From Gongronella butleri (Eukaryota; Mucoromycota; Mucoromycetes; Mucorales; Cunninghamellaceae): a stretch of DNA of 64,000 nucleotides. Shown here piece after piece: positions 9,891-21,297 of this stretch (position 1 is its first letter; each line of letters opens with the position of its first letter). The notes under the pieces are model-generated. The model was given only the letters and a program-made list of their open reading frames with translations. It did not search any database and was not told where the DNA came from. The position numbers were made by a program, and so were the translations under genes. Location of the stretch: contig JAIWZP010000008.1 of assembly GCA_025201375.1 (NCBI GenBank), forward strand, positions 806,001-870,000, given 5' to 3'.

Positions 9891-11470
9891 ATGTCCAAGC
9901 TGACCAAGGTAATCAATGGCAAGCTGTTGTTGAATCATCAGCTTGTGGAGAATGAATATCTTTGGTTCCAAGATGGCAAGCTTGTGGATGCTCGGGATAT
10001 GTTTTTTCGACAGCGCAAAGAGGCGGACGAGATTATAGATGCCAGGGGGCAGATTGTGGCACCAGGCTACTTGGACATCCAAATCAATGGGTCGTATGGC
10101 ATTGATTTCGCGGACCACGACGGATCCGAGGCCAAGCTGCAAGCGGATATTGACAAGGTGGCTAAGGGGCTGTTGCAGGACGGGTGCACGGCTTTTTGTC
10201 CGACAGTCGTCACCTCCAGCCCTGAGGTCTATGCAAAGGTATATGATAAAAGGCTCACCAAAGCTAAAAAGGGCAGGCGCACGAGCCTCCAAATGGGGGG
10301 GGTTACATTTCATGTGGTCAGTCGTCGACTAAGCTCATTTTCTTTTTTTTTTTTTTTTATAATTGCACAAGGTGCTACCTTTGCTGCGCGCTCGGCCCGG
10401 TAAAGCCGATGCCTATTCGGAAATCCTTGGTGCGCACGTGGAAGGTCCATTTATTTCACAAGAAAAAAAGGCAAGTATTCATACTTGCCCCCAGAACGAC
10501 AAGAAACGCGTCATTGACGCCTTTTAATTGATTTTTTTTTTAAAAAAAGGGTGCACACGATGTTGATGCCATTCGAGAGGCGACACGAGGGATTGTGGAC
10601 TTTGACGCGGCGTACGGGCCCGAATTGAAGAACGAGCACGAGGCTGTACGCATTGTGACGCTAGCACCGGAAATCCCGGGCGTGCTTGAGACAATGCCAC
10701 ATCTAATTGAACGCAACATCACAGTCTCGCTTGGCCATTCCGCGGCGCACGTCCAGCAGGCCGAGTCGGGTGTCGCTCACGGTGCCAATCTCATGACGCA
10801 CCTGTTCAATGCCATGTTGCCTTTCCACCAGCGCGACCCAGGCATGGTTGGTAAGATAAGCCAGTTCCCGTGTCTTCTTTTTTTTTCCGCACAATTGACG
10901 CGTTTTTTTTCAAAATTTCTTAAAATCATAGGTGTGCTGGGTGCATCCGATTTACCTGCACCCAAGCAGCCTGACCGGCATCCTCTACCCTCGTTTACGA
11001 GCCCAGGGACACAGCCATTACCGGATCCACGACCCTTTTACGGCCTGATTGCGGATGGGATCCATGTGCATCCAAATTCGGTGCGCATTGCGTATTACTC
11101 GCATCCCAATGGGTGCATTCTCGTGACCGACGCGCTTTCAGCGTCGGGTCTGCCGCCAGGACACTACCAATTAGGCGGCCAGGACATCGAGGTCAAAGCG
11201 GGCGGCGCGTACCTCAAAGGCACCAACACGCTGGCTGGCAGCACCGCAACCATCGACCAATGCGTGCGTAATTTCCGCCAATTCACACAGTGTTCGATTG
11301 TCGAGGCATTGGAGGCCGCGACGCTGCATCCGGCCATGGCATTGGGCATTGCCAACCGCAAGGGGTCGTTCCGACCAGGTGCAGATGCCGACATGGTCTT
11401 TTTAGACGATGAATTGCACTTGAAACGCGTCTTTGTTCGCGGCGAGGAGGTCGACCTCGTCAAAAAATAG
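9891..11470 (+). CDS. nagA: N-acetylglucosamine-6-phosphate deacetylase
   Basis: Exons are 9891-10238, 10372-10470, 10550-10850 and 10932-11470, giving 428 aa, close to the usual ~400-430. The enzyme hydrolyses GlcNAc-6-P to glucosamine-6-P and acetate, feeding chitin-derived or recycled amino sugar into glycolysis or UDP-GlcNAc synthesis. Amidohydrolase landmarks are visible: APGYLDIQINGSYGIDF near the N-terminus, the metal-ligand segment GAHVEGPFIS, VSLGHSAAH, GANLMTHLFNAM, GLIADGIHVHP and the catalytic LVTDALSASG. Intron 2 starts with GC rather than GT (10471); this is required to keep the conserved EKK-GAH junction in frame. The gene converges on the Brc1-like gene with 111 bp between stops. 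No other GlcNAc catabolic gene is adjacent, unlike the Candida NAG cluster. Confidence 0.95.
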
Positions 11471-11581
11471 AAAATAGATCTTTTTTTCATATATCCATTA
11501 TCACAGCAAAAAAATAAAAACAGCACGCAAAGGCAAAAATGGATTTTTTTATTTCTTTTTTCTTTTTTTTTTATTCTCATT

Positions 11582-14500
11582 TTACAATGCGAATTCTTTT
11601 CGATTCAATTCCTGGCGCAAGGACCCGACGAGCAAAAGCTCCACATCGTAGACGTGCTGGATGCCAAGGTTCTTTGCGGCGGCCTTGTAGGAGGCGAGTT
11701 TTGGGTCATCCCTGTCGCACAGGGCCAAAAAGGTATCTGGGGATGAGCCGGGGATGCGGCTCTTTGACGTGGGCAAAGCTTTGACGAGCGTGGCGCCCGT
11801 GGTGTCGAGGACCTGGCGCAGGGCCTTGGATTTGCCGGTGTGCAGGATGCAAACGTAATAGCCGTGAAGCCAGCCATGCGCATTGCCATTGCTTCGATCA
11901 AGACTGGTCTCCATGTCAAAGCGGAATTTGCGCTCAGCAGCGGCATCCTTGATCAAATAATCGCCCGCCTTGTTGAGCCGCTTTCTCGAGACACATTTTC
12001 GTACCCAATCCATCGTGATCACCACCACGCCCAAATTGATGGCACAAACCACCTTTGGCGTGCGCAAGAACTTGTCTGGGATGATGATGTGGCTGGCCTC
12101 GTGGACATTGTCTGTGATCTCGATGCTGCGCGATTGGAAAAACTATTTTTTTTATCCATAAAATGAGAACCATGCACAGTTTTCCCCCCCCATTTTTTCT
12201 TTGTCAATTTCTTACGGCAATCTGGGCAGGTGTGAGCTCAACGCCGGAGGTGATGATGCGTGTGGGAACCCTGCTGCGCCAATTATTAGGACTTCTTGAG
12301 GCGGGTGGCATGTCATTGTCGCTGTTTTCTTCGTCTTCCTTCATGGGATCGTCGTCATATTCCTCGTCGTCCTTGCTCGTGTCCTTGACTTTTGATTGGC
12401 TGTTTTGACTGACGCGTCGGGCCCTTGATGAGGCGGCTTGAGGAGCGGCTTGAGATGATGTCTGATCCTTTTGCCCCATTTCCATGATTTTGATGCCGCG
12501 CATGCGTAATGGCCCCTTTTGAGGGACTCCCGTTTGCGACCCCATGTCAACCATGCGGATCTCGCCCTTGCGTGGTCGTCCGACACGCTTGGGCTGGGTG
12601 CTGCTGACGGGTATTTGTGAGGAATCTTCGTCCATCGCCTGCGACTGAGTTTGTTGCGATGACGTTGACCTGGACGCACGGCCCGAGCGACGAGGCGCAA
12701 GTGTCACAGGCGCTTCCTCATTTTCGGGCTTGCGACGCAGGCGTGCAGGCAGATTGGCGTCGGAATCGGTGGTTTTCGCGGGTGTTGTGGATGCAGTGCG
12801 CGTTTTTGCCGTTTTTGGCGTGATTGTGGTGTTGGGCGCGTCCAAGGCGACGCGTTGGCGCTTGATACCAGGGGCACGTAAACGCGCAGGTTTGGGTGAC
12901 GCGTCGAGAGGCGCGTTGTCCTCGTTTTCTTCAACTTCCTCATTTTCTTGGGGTTCCTCTTGTTCGTCGTCCTCGTCGTCCTCGTCGTCATTGCCGTCGC
13001 CATTGTCGGAGAGCGGGCGGCGGCGCTTGCCCTGGGTTTGCACTTCATGGTCGTAGCGATTCATGTCGGGGACGAGAATTTGTTGCAAGTTATCCTGCGC
13101 GTGGATGGCGGCTTTGCGTGGAGCGCGAGGCACAAGCGCGCCCTGAGGCGCCGACGATTTCGAAGCGGCGGCGGCCTGGATAGCGGCCGCGGCGCCGCGT
13201 GACTTGCTGCACAAAACGTGAGCAGGAAGATAGGGGCCATGGGGCGGCATGAGGTGGTCGTCGTTCCAGCGCGCCAATTCCTCGCCCACGAGCGTCGTCT
13301 TGCCCACAAGCGATTGCAAAATGTCGTTTTTCGGGAAATACGTATACCGTTCGTTCGCAAGCGACTTGCACTCCCACATTTGGAAACATTCTTCCAGCCA
13401 CAAATGATTTACCACGTCCAAATTGCGCAATGTCGCCACGTTAAACTTGGTTGTGTTGCGCCTAAAGATAGATAGAACAAAGTGAGCTTCGATTTTCATC
13501 TTTCTTTCTCTTTCTCTCTCTCTCTCTTTCTTTTTTCTATTTTTCTATTTTTCCTCCTTGAACCTTACTTTGCGCAGATCAAAAGCGTCGTGTCATTGTC
13601 AAGTGAGGTGTTGTAGCGCAGGCCGACCATGGCGCATAGGAGAAAGAGTAAGCCTCTGGTCTCGCCTTCATAGCCAGTGATCGTGGCAACCTGGAAAAGA
13701 AAAAGGAAAAGTAAAAAATGAGCCGCGACGCGTAAAATAATCATAAAATACCTTTTTTTCCATGCCCGGGATGGAGCCACGTGGGACTGGAAAGTCCCAG
13801 ACGGTGGAGAGTGGGGAAATGAGACGTTGGCGATACAATGTGTTGGTCAGATAGTTCAATGAGCCGACGATTTTGCCGTTTTTGTTGGCGTGCTGGTATT
13901 CGGGGCCGCGGCGGAATTTGAAAAGCGTGATGTGCGCGTCTTGCGGGTCCGTGGTGATGGTGGCGCCGGCCATGTCCAACTTGGTGCGAAGCAGGTCCAT
14001 GCGGTCCTTGGCAACCCCCAGATCGCTGTGGAAATACACACGCTTGCCACTTAGAAAAGGCGAATCAATTGGAATCGCACGCAATTGCTCGAGTGACGGC
14101 GCGAGATGCACCTCGGGTGTCTCGAGCGCTGGAGGCAGGTCGGCCGCCGGCGGCTTGGACTGCGATGACGACATTTGAGACGATAGTTGAGCATCCCCAT
14201 CGCCTGCGGTGTGCTCTGCCCCCTCCAACGCAGGTGATGGCGTGCCTTCGGCAGTCTGGGCTTCTTTAACACCATTGGGCGACTCGGGCTTGGCCGCAGC
14301 CATTGGCGCGTCATCATTGTCGCTTCGCGCAAATGGTGGGTCCGGAAATTGATAAATGTCCTCCCTCACGTATCTCCGCAGCTTGAAACACTCGTCAAAC
14401 CAATGCGGCATCACCACCTTGATGTCTTCACCAGCTGAGCTGCGCCGCATCGCCTCCTCGTACTTTGCCTATGCAAGAATTCAAGGTCAAATCGCGTCAT

Positions 14501-14946
14501 GTCGCGTTTTTTTTTTTTTTTTTTTTTTTTTTTGCTTTTTCCCTTACACCGTGTGGAGCAATGCACACCAGATGCGTGACATCGCGCGCCAATTCCGTGT
14601 CGTAGCGGTATTGACCACCGAGGCACAGACACGCGCCAAAGATGGACTCCAAATCGCGGTTTGGAAGCTAAAAAAAAAAAAAGCAAAATAGGGGCATCAA
14701 TTGGCATGCATGAGGCGCAGCAATGAACATTTCAACGGCAACATACGCCACTACCAGCAACAACGACACCAGACAAGAACCTTTTCGGATTGGGGTTGTA
14801 ATACTCAGGGCTGGACAAAAAGTAAGACAAAACATGAGATTTCAAGGGAAAAACGCGCACCCAATGTTCTCTCTTCTCCTCCTCCCCACCAGGTACACTT
14901 ACTCGTGCAAAAAGCCGTTGCGCACAGCAGCTTCCACCCATTTTGG

Positions 14947-14980
<34 letters not shown>

Positions 14981-15290
14981 GACAATTGTGAGCGTTTGGC
15001 GCTTTGAGTAATAAAAAGGTGTGCTTACAATAACTTGGTGCTCGGCTTCATGCTTTTGTGAGGGGCTGTGCGTGATATAATGCGTCGCACGAGCGTCAGG
15101 CTGCGTCTCTCTCTTAGTGGCAATGTCAACGGCGCCATTCTCAAGCAGCGAACGCTCCAACTTAAAAAAAAGGTGGGTGAGGGGAAAAATCACGGCGCAA
15201 AGCAACAAAAAGTACCTTGAGACGCTTGGTGAGACTCAACATAGGGTCGAGCTCAAAGACGACGTCTGCAAACATGGCCTTGTCAGACAT
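11582..15290 (-). CDS. BRC1: Brc1/Rtt107-like multi-BRCT genome-stability scaffold
   Basis: Nine exons: 15290-15216, 15160-15029, 14946-14903, 14810-14747, 14667-14548, 14468-13752, 13690-13569, 13461-12216 and 12142-11582. All phases agree, giving 1026 aa. The N-terminal BRCT repeats (~1-190) include SIFGACLCLGGQYRY, THLVCIAPHG and IKVVMPHWFDECFKLRRYV. Further BRCT repeats lie at ~285-500 (ITGYEGETRG, NHLWLEECF). A long charged, Pro/Ser/Lys-rich linker follows (~510-840), then a C-terminal tandem pair with ASHIIIPDKFLRTPK and VVITMDWVRKCV. Order and length match fungal Brc1/Rtt107, which binds phospho-H2A at damaged forks and bridges Smc5/6 and cullin ligases. Several exons are tiny (44-132 nt). 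PTIP- or Crb2-type proteins are alternatives, but they have different N-termini. Confidence 0.85.
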
Positions 15291-15452
15291 GGAAGGCAAA
15301 AAAGAGCGTGATCAGGTCAAAAAGAAAAAAAAACGAGTGAAAGAGACGAGCACCCAATTTTCTCGCACAATCTTTCACAAAAAGCGCCAGCGGAGTTGTA
15401 ATTTTGTCCCGCTCACTTGTCAAACAGAAGAAGAAAAAAAAACGGCGACGCG

Positions 15453-15458
15453 ACGCGT
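15453..15458. promoter_or_regulatory. ACGCGT (MCB-like) box upstream of the Brc1-like gene
   Basis: An ACGCGT hexamer sits 163 bp upstream of the Brc1-like ATG, inside a GCGACGCGACGCGTC run. In yeasts this is the MBF site of G1/S genes, which would suit a replication-repair factor. The hexamer is common throughout this window, so the assignment is tentative. Confidence 0.3.
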
Positions 15459-15548
15459 CTCGACTGGGCTCCGACGTTGGCTTTTTCTTGCTTTGTTGCG
15501 CAGATGCCCCTTCAATTCATAGATATTTAGTCATGGAATGGTCATTTA

Positions 15549-17065
15549 TTATTGATTTATATTGGCCAATAGTTTCATAAAGGCATGATTTGCGCGGTAT
15601 TCTGTGGTGGGATCGGGAGTGGTGCGGATCAGCTTGCGTCGCTTTAATGGCAGGGCCGATGAGCTGAGATGTGCATCTGTGCGCTTCAATGGCATGTGCA
15701 AGGCATCGGCGTCCGAGGCTGAGGAGGTGGTGTCGTGTGTTGATGGCGGTGGTGGAGCGGCCGGCTCGAGAGTGAGGAGCGTGCGCGACCTTAATTGATG
15801 CGCCCACACCTCGCGGAGGTGTGCCATGCGCTGCTGAGCCGCGAGCTTGCGCTGATGCGCCACATTGAGATCCTGAAGGAGCTTTGTCACGTCGCGGCTA
15901 GTGCGCAGCAGCCGCTGGCGCAGCGTCAGCCCCGGTTGGCGCCGCGCCGCAATCTTTTCAAGAAAAGCACGCTGCTCAGCATCCAAATGCTCCAAATAGT
16001 CGTCGCAATCCACTTCCAACGGCTCTTCGTCGTCAGGATGCTCATCCATCGCAAGTGCGTGCTTCTCGTACACATGGCTCTCCACCTGCTTCCATTGCTC
16101 ATCTTCTTGCCGTAATCTGAGAATAAAAAACGAACAAAAATTGAGTTTTTTGTTTTTTTTTTTTTTTTTTTTTTGGCTCCATGCGTCCTTACAATGCTTG
16201 CAGCTGCTTGTACTTTTGCAATTTGACGCGGTTCTGCTCATTCTTGGGATTGGGCGTCATGATGCTTAGTCGTGGCGTGCCCTACCATAGAAAAATGTTA
16301 GGGTCATGACTGGGCTTTCTCTATTTTGCGTAAGCTTACGGATCGCCGACTCCACGAAGTGTCGATGCCATCGTTGAACAGCCTGCTGAGGATGGCTTTT
16401 TGCAGCTTTTCGGCTAAAAACGAAAAGAAAAAAAATGAGAAAAATGACGAAACAAAAAAAAAAAAAGAAAAAAAAAACGGCTCTTACCATTGACGCTGAT
16501 GGTGGCGGCAGGGTCATGATCGTCGTCGTCGGCAATGTAGATGGTGGAATAGCGCTGCCTTGTGACGCGATCAATGCACCAGAGTAGGAGCTGTTTCATG
16601 CGCTGGACTGGGTGCAGCGACAGCGGGATGGCCGCGTAAAATTGTTTGGCATTGGTGACAGGCGCGGTCAGCGTCAGTTCTGGTGGAAGGATCTCGGGGG
16701 GCGGCGACGGCGACAATGGCGCTTGAGGACCGGTATATTCAGGCGAGTAGGGGGTATAGGCGACTTGAGCCACTGGCGACGATGCATACCGCTGAATGCG
16801 CCCGCGCTCATACGGGGAAATCGGCAAAAGTGTGTCCTAATCGCAATCAAAAAAATGAGAATTTCACAAATAAGAAAAACGGGAAAAAAAAGAGAATAGG
16901 CGTGCTCACCGTCGGCTCTGGGCTCTCAATGACAATCACTTCGCGACGGGCTACGCCCTTGCCCTTGTTTCGTGCTTGTCGTGCGCTTCCATTGATGTTT
17001 GTCGGTGTCAATGGCGTCCGTCGGCGTGAATAAACGCCTTCACGCTCCGGCTCGTCTCGTGGCAT
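15549..17065 (-). CDS. DSN1: Kinetochore Mis12-complex subunit Dsn1/Mis13
   Basis: Exons are 17065-16910, 16836-16488, 16413-16340, 16281-16193 and 16116-15549, giving 411 aa with consistent phases. Diagnostic Mis13 blocks appear in order: a disordered N-terminus, FYAAIPLSLHPVQRMKQLLLW (matching the family's leucine-rich RMRQLL-W segment), the short helix AEKLQKAILSRLFNDGIDTSW, the NPKNEQNR turn, and then a long coiled coil (~205-330) ending in a Ser/Pro-rich tail. Dsn1 is part of the four-protein MIND/Mis12 complex that links CENP-C or CENP-T at the centromere to Ndc80. The basic residues near the RRR at 14-16 and the SPEP motif could be phospho-regulated, but this is not shown. It is transcribed away from the small gene at 17389. 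Confidence 0.85.
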
Positions 17066-17388
17066 AACGGCTAGTGTATAAAAAAAGATAATATAAGCCG
17101 CTAGGGAGCAAAACAAGACAAAAGACTGTAGTAAAAAGCTAAAAGGGAGACAAGGGGACTTACAACAAGGTGCAAAGAAAAAAATAAAAATAAAGAAAAA
17201 TGGGAAAGGAAGCGATTTGTGGATCACGAGGTGTCCTTCCCTCCTTTTCTTTTTTTTTTTTTTTTCTCTTGCCCAAAAGCAGCGTGACCGCCAATTTTTA
17301 AAAGACCGCCTTTTTTTTTTTTTTTTTTTTAGGCGAGCGCGCCCAGTCGATCTTTTTTCTCCTTTCTTCTTCCCTCTTATTTACTTCT
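17066..17388. promoter_or_regulatory. Divergent promoter region, DSN1 / small ORF
   Basis: 323 bp between two divergent start codons. It contains two long T tracts (17249-17265 and 17312-17330) and no coding frame. It is probably a shared promoter; no specific factor site is recognised. Confidence 0.45.
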
Positions 17389-18071
17389 ATGCCTCGGTCC
17401 ACTGCCGTGCTTCATATACCTTCGTCCAAAGCAGCCAATATAGTCTCCTATGGATTAGCCAGCAAATGCACGCGCAAAAAAGCGACACGTGTCGTCAAGA
17501 GGGTAAAAGAAGAAAACGAAAAAAGAAACGCAAGCAGCAAAAGGCACCCAAAAGAGGCACAGCACACCGCCAAACAAGGAACACTCACGTTTTTTTTTTT
17601 TTTCCCTCGTGACACAGACGCGTTTCAAAGTCAAGGATGGCAGCAGCAATAGCAACAGCATCGGCTGTGGCAAAGGCTCGACCATGGACAAACGCGTCGA
17701 TTTGGCCTACTTGCGCGCGCTGCAAAAGGATGCCCTTGCCGAACTGCACAATCATGTCCAGTCGTACAACGACGCCTTTGTTGCCGAGATGCGCAGGCAG
17801 GAAATGCGCAGGCACGAACGCGTGCGACGCCCGTCTATCCCGAAACAGCAGGAAAACAGAGATCCGGCCACCGACGAGCTGATTGACATGCTTGCCGCAG
17901 GGTCCATCAACGACTACAGCATCCTCATTGACTGGAAACAGCATCATCATCAGGTAAAACGAACAAAATTGCTCTTGACGATCGCGTCAATTAATCATTT
18001 TACTTTTTTTTTAAAATGTCTAGTCTTATCATGACGACGAAACACAGGGCACTCTCGGTGATTTATGGTGA
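17389..18071 (+). CDS. Small basic unknown protein, three exons
   Basis: Exons 17389-17502, 17618-17953 and 18024-18071 join in phase 0 at both introns (GT-AG) and give 165 aa. The N-terminal ~60 residues are basic (KCTRKKATRVVKRTRFKVKD). Residues ~65-110 form a likely amphipathic or coiled helix (VDLAYLRALQKDALAELHNH), followed by an Arg-rich stretch and an acidic end (DDETQGTLGDLW). The family is not recognised. Its size and helix, and its position beside DSN1, would permit a chromatin- or kinetochore-associated role, but nothing in the sequence proves it. The precise intron phasing makes a real gene likely. Confidence 0.65.
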
Positions 18072-18377
18072 GCAAAACGCGCCTTTTTCAGCCGCTCCAA
18101 CTTGACGCAGACCAATTGTACCATACGCATCTTCACATTCAACCCTCATACTTTATTTCAATCTTTTTTTCTCTCTTTTGCCCATTTCCATACATTTCAC
18201 TCGTCCCATCATTCACATCCCCCATTCATCATTCATTGTGCATCCCGTCCTCACATTCTCATCCACCACTAATCATTTTTTCTTTGGTACAATGCCGGAA
18301 AAAATAAAGAATTAAAAAAAACGATCGTCATGGCGCCTTTGTCGCGCGCTTTCCTATTTTCTTCTTAATTGCCACCA
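18072..18377. other. Intergenic, pyrimidine-rich
   Basis: 306 bp with C/T-rich tracts (18160-18280) between two small plus-strand genes. It is likely the 3' UTR of one and the promoter of the next. No gene seen. Confidence 0.5.
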
Positions 18378-18638
18378 ATGTATAAGAAGCGCTTATCTCA
18401 AATTTTTCAATTTGGAGCGTCGGATCCCTCGCGCGGTGGGCGCCGCCGCTCGATTGATCAGAGCACCGAGCAAGAAAACAAAGAGACCGTGCTGCGCGAA
18501 CAGCAAGAAACCTCGAGTCAGCCTGACTCGCGCCGCGCATCCACCGGCTCGCAAACCGTCAAGGACCAGCCCGAAATGGGCATAGGCGGCCTCACCGGAA
18601 AACAACCCTATGGAAAAATCGATACCAGCAATATTTGA
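18378..18638 (+). CDS. Small hydrophilic unknown protein (86 aa)
   Basis: A single-exon frame from ATG at 18378 gives 86 aa. It opens with MYKKRLSQIFQFG, then a long disordered Ser/Gln/Glu/Arg segment, and ends with a Gly-rich motif, GIGGLTGKQPYGKIDTSNI. The two ends look constrained and the middle does not, the pattern of a short peptide-motif protein. A TTG nine bases upstream is in frame, but ATG is preferred. No family recognised. A polyadenylation-like AATAAAGA follows at about 18732. Confidence 0.5.
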   Translation: MYKKRLSQIFQFGASDPSRGGRRRSIDQSTEQENKETVLREQQETSSQPDSRRASTGSQTVKDQPEMGIGGLTGKQPYGKIDTSNI

Positions 18639-18873
18639 TCAAAATTTTCTGTTCTCAATGGCCCCTTTTTGTTTGCCTTGCTTTGACGCGTGTGTGCGTA
18701 CATGTGGTTGTGCCGCACCACGCATTCTGTAATAATAAAGAACCCTTTGTCGCGAACAAATGCGAGAAGAGAATATAAAAATGGTGCTATTTGTATCATA
18801 TGTGAGATCACCACTGCTCCTTTGAGTCGATTGTAAATGGTAGCGGATGCTGAACACAAAAAGCCGGCGATGT

Positions 18874-20345
18874 CAAGTTTTTTAAGAGATCGGATCACTC
18901 AGTCCTGAGAACATGCATTTTGCATAAATTCAGGGCCAAATCAACCTCGTGAAGGCCAACCCGCCTAGAGCGCGACGCGATGTCCCAAAATCATAAGCGC
19001 TTTTACCACGTTTTCCTGCTGATTCATTTGAGGTGACTCACCCGTCGGGGCGCTTAGCCGTTGCTGCTGTACGAGACCAAATGGTACTGATCTTATCTCT
19101 TTACGTACGCCCATGAAACTGGTGCTTCATCAGAAACTTGCTCATATGGTCCCAAATTTGGACCAATTGATGGTAGACCCAATTTTATAACGGTGCTAAT
19201 TTTTTTTCGCGAATCGGATCACTCAATCCTGAGAAATCGCGAGATTTGAGTTCGCTACTGAAAACTCAGCGCCAAACAATATTTTAAGCGTTCCTCCTGA
19301 TGAGCCCGACCAAATGACGCCAAACTTAGATCAGTGGATATTCGACTTGAAACATCGCTGATTCCAGGTTCTTTCGCAAATCGGATTACTCAGCCCTGAG
19401 AAAATTCATTTTTCACAAATTCAGGGCCAAAACTGTATCGAAATGATCCTTGAAGGCTAACTCGCCGAAAACTTGGAGCGATATCCGCAAATCACATGCG
19501 CTTTTACCGCGTTTGACCACAGAGTCATTTGAGATGTCTCACGTGTCGGGGCGATCAGTTGTTGACGCTGTACGAGGCAAAGTGGTGCTGATCTTACCCC
19601 ATTTACGCCTATGAAACTGGTGCTTCCCCAGAAACTCGCTCATCTGGTCCCAAATTTGGACCAGTTGATGGTAAACCCAACTCTTCAGCGGTGTTAAGGT
19701 TTTTCGCGAATCGGATCACTCAGACACGAGAAAGATCGAGATTAATGTTTTCTAGTGAAAACGCAGCGCCAAACAATAATTTACGCGTTTGTCCCGATGA
19801 GCCTGACTGCATGGCTTCAAATTTAGATCAGTGGATACTCGACTCAAAACTTCAATGATTCCAAGTTTTTTCGCATATCGGATCATTCAGTCCTGAGAAC
19901 ATGCATTTTGCACAAAATCAGGGCCAAATCAAACCACGTGAAGGCTAACTCGCCGAGATCTCGACGCGATGTCCTCAAACCACAATCGCTCTTACCGCGT
20001 TTGGCCGCTGATTCATTTGAGGTGACTCACGTGTCAGGCACTCAGCCGTTGCCGCCGTACGAGACCAAATGGTACTGATCTTAAGGTACCCCTTTACGCC
20101 CATGAAACTGACTCTTCTTCAGAAACTTGCTTGCCATCGAGTCCCAAATTTGGACCAGTTGATGGTAAACCCAATTCTCCAAACGGTGTTAATTTTTTTC
20201 GCGGATCGGATCACTCAGTCTCCAGAAATCTCGAGATTATTCGCGTTTTCTGCTAGTAAAGCCCAGCGCCAAACGATATTTTATGTGTTTCTCCGGATGA
20301 GCCTGACCATATGGTCCCAAATTTAAACCAGTGGATATCATGCAG
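18874..20345. repeat. Tandem satellite, three ~490 bp units
   Basis: Three consecutive units start near 18874, 19365 and 19862, a spacing of 491 and 497 bp; the third is slightly short. Each unit is composite: a ~325 bp part A and a ~165 bp part B, both beginning with a TTTTTCGCGAATCGGATCACT-like header. Part A also holds AATTCAGGGCCAAA and CCCAAATTTGGACCA. Units are diverged by substitutions and small indels, so the array is not freshly amplified. A single header fragment recurs at 34042-34076. No coding frame is conserved among the units. Confidence 0.88.
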
Positions 20346-20748
20346 TATGACACTGCATTTTAAGTGCAAAAGCGTTGATTTTGGCCGCGAGGCGATAAAT
20401 TTTGACCTCGCGCTGTACATATGACAATGTACCTGTGTACAGTCAGCAAGGTTCCAAGCAAGCTGATCTGGCAGTGATATGCCAACAACAGGTGAATTTC
20501 GCCGAAAATCACGACTGCCCGCGAATACTCGTCATTTGCCCTGCATTTGAAACAAGTATCATACAGAGGTGATGAGGCTTGATCATGCAACTGTGCTGAG
20601 TTTGAATTTAAAGATTTGTGAGCGGCGATGGCTGGGTCCTGTTCCACCACTCTCTTTCGTGTTCCTTTTTTTTTCTTGACGGTGGATTGCTTCCCTCGCC
20701 CCTTCCCCTTCCTTGTTTCCCCCTTTTCTTTCGTTTTATCACCTTTGA
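20346..20748. promoter_or_regulatory. Upstream region of the IP3 receptor gene
   Basis: 403 bp between the satellite and the IP3R ATG. The last ~80 bp is C/T-rich, like other promoters in this window. No gene seen. Confidence 0.4.
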
Positions 20749-21247
20749 ATGACGAGCCGTGGACATTCGCCGCTGCTGTGCATAGGCGATGAAGTGTTGT
20801 TTTACGATGAGGGCAAAAACCTGCTTGTAGCCGAGAATCCCCTGGAAACCCGGGCGTGTACGCGACCCACGACGTCCCTGACGTCCGAGTCGCTTGGCGC
20901 CAGTGTGTTCAAGGTGGAGCCGCTGCAGAACATTGCCGATCAGCGTGCACTGGACCTGTTTTTGGGCGACAGCGACGTGGATAGCGTGCGGTGTGTAGGC
21001 TCGCCGGAAATGGTGGCGCATTTAGACGTGCTGCTGGCCAATGCGGAAAAGGAAAGGGCCCAGAACGACACGGAGCGCCGCCGGCTGATCGGAAAACCCG
21101 TCGTCTATGGGCAGGTCATCCAACTTTACAATGCCCATTTTAACAAATATCTTGCAATTACGGGCAAAACATGCGAAAACGACGTGTCTCACCTGCAAGT
21201 CAACCTCTCCAATGACATTGCCGGCGGCTCGTTCCGCATCGTTCCAC

Positions 21248-21297
<50 letters not shown>

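Noticed and set aside
18874..20345. CRISPR-like array
   Set aside because: The repeats are long, diverged and contiguous with no unique spacers, in a eukaryotic context.
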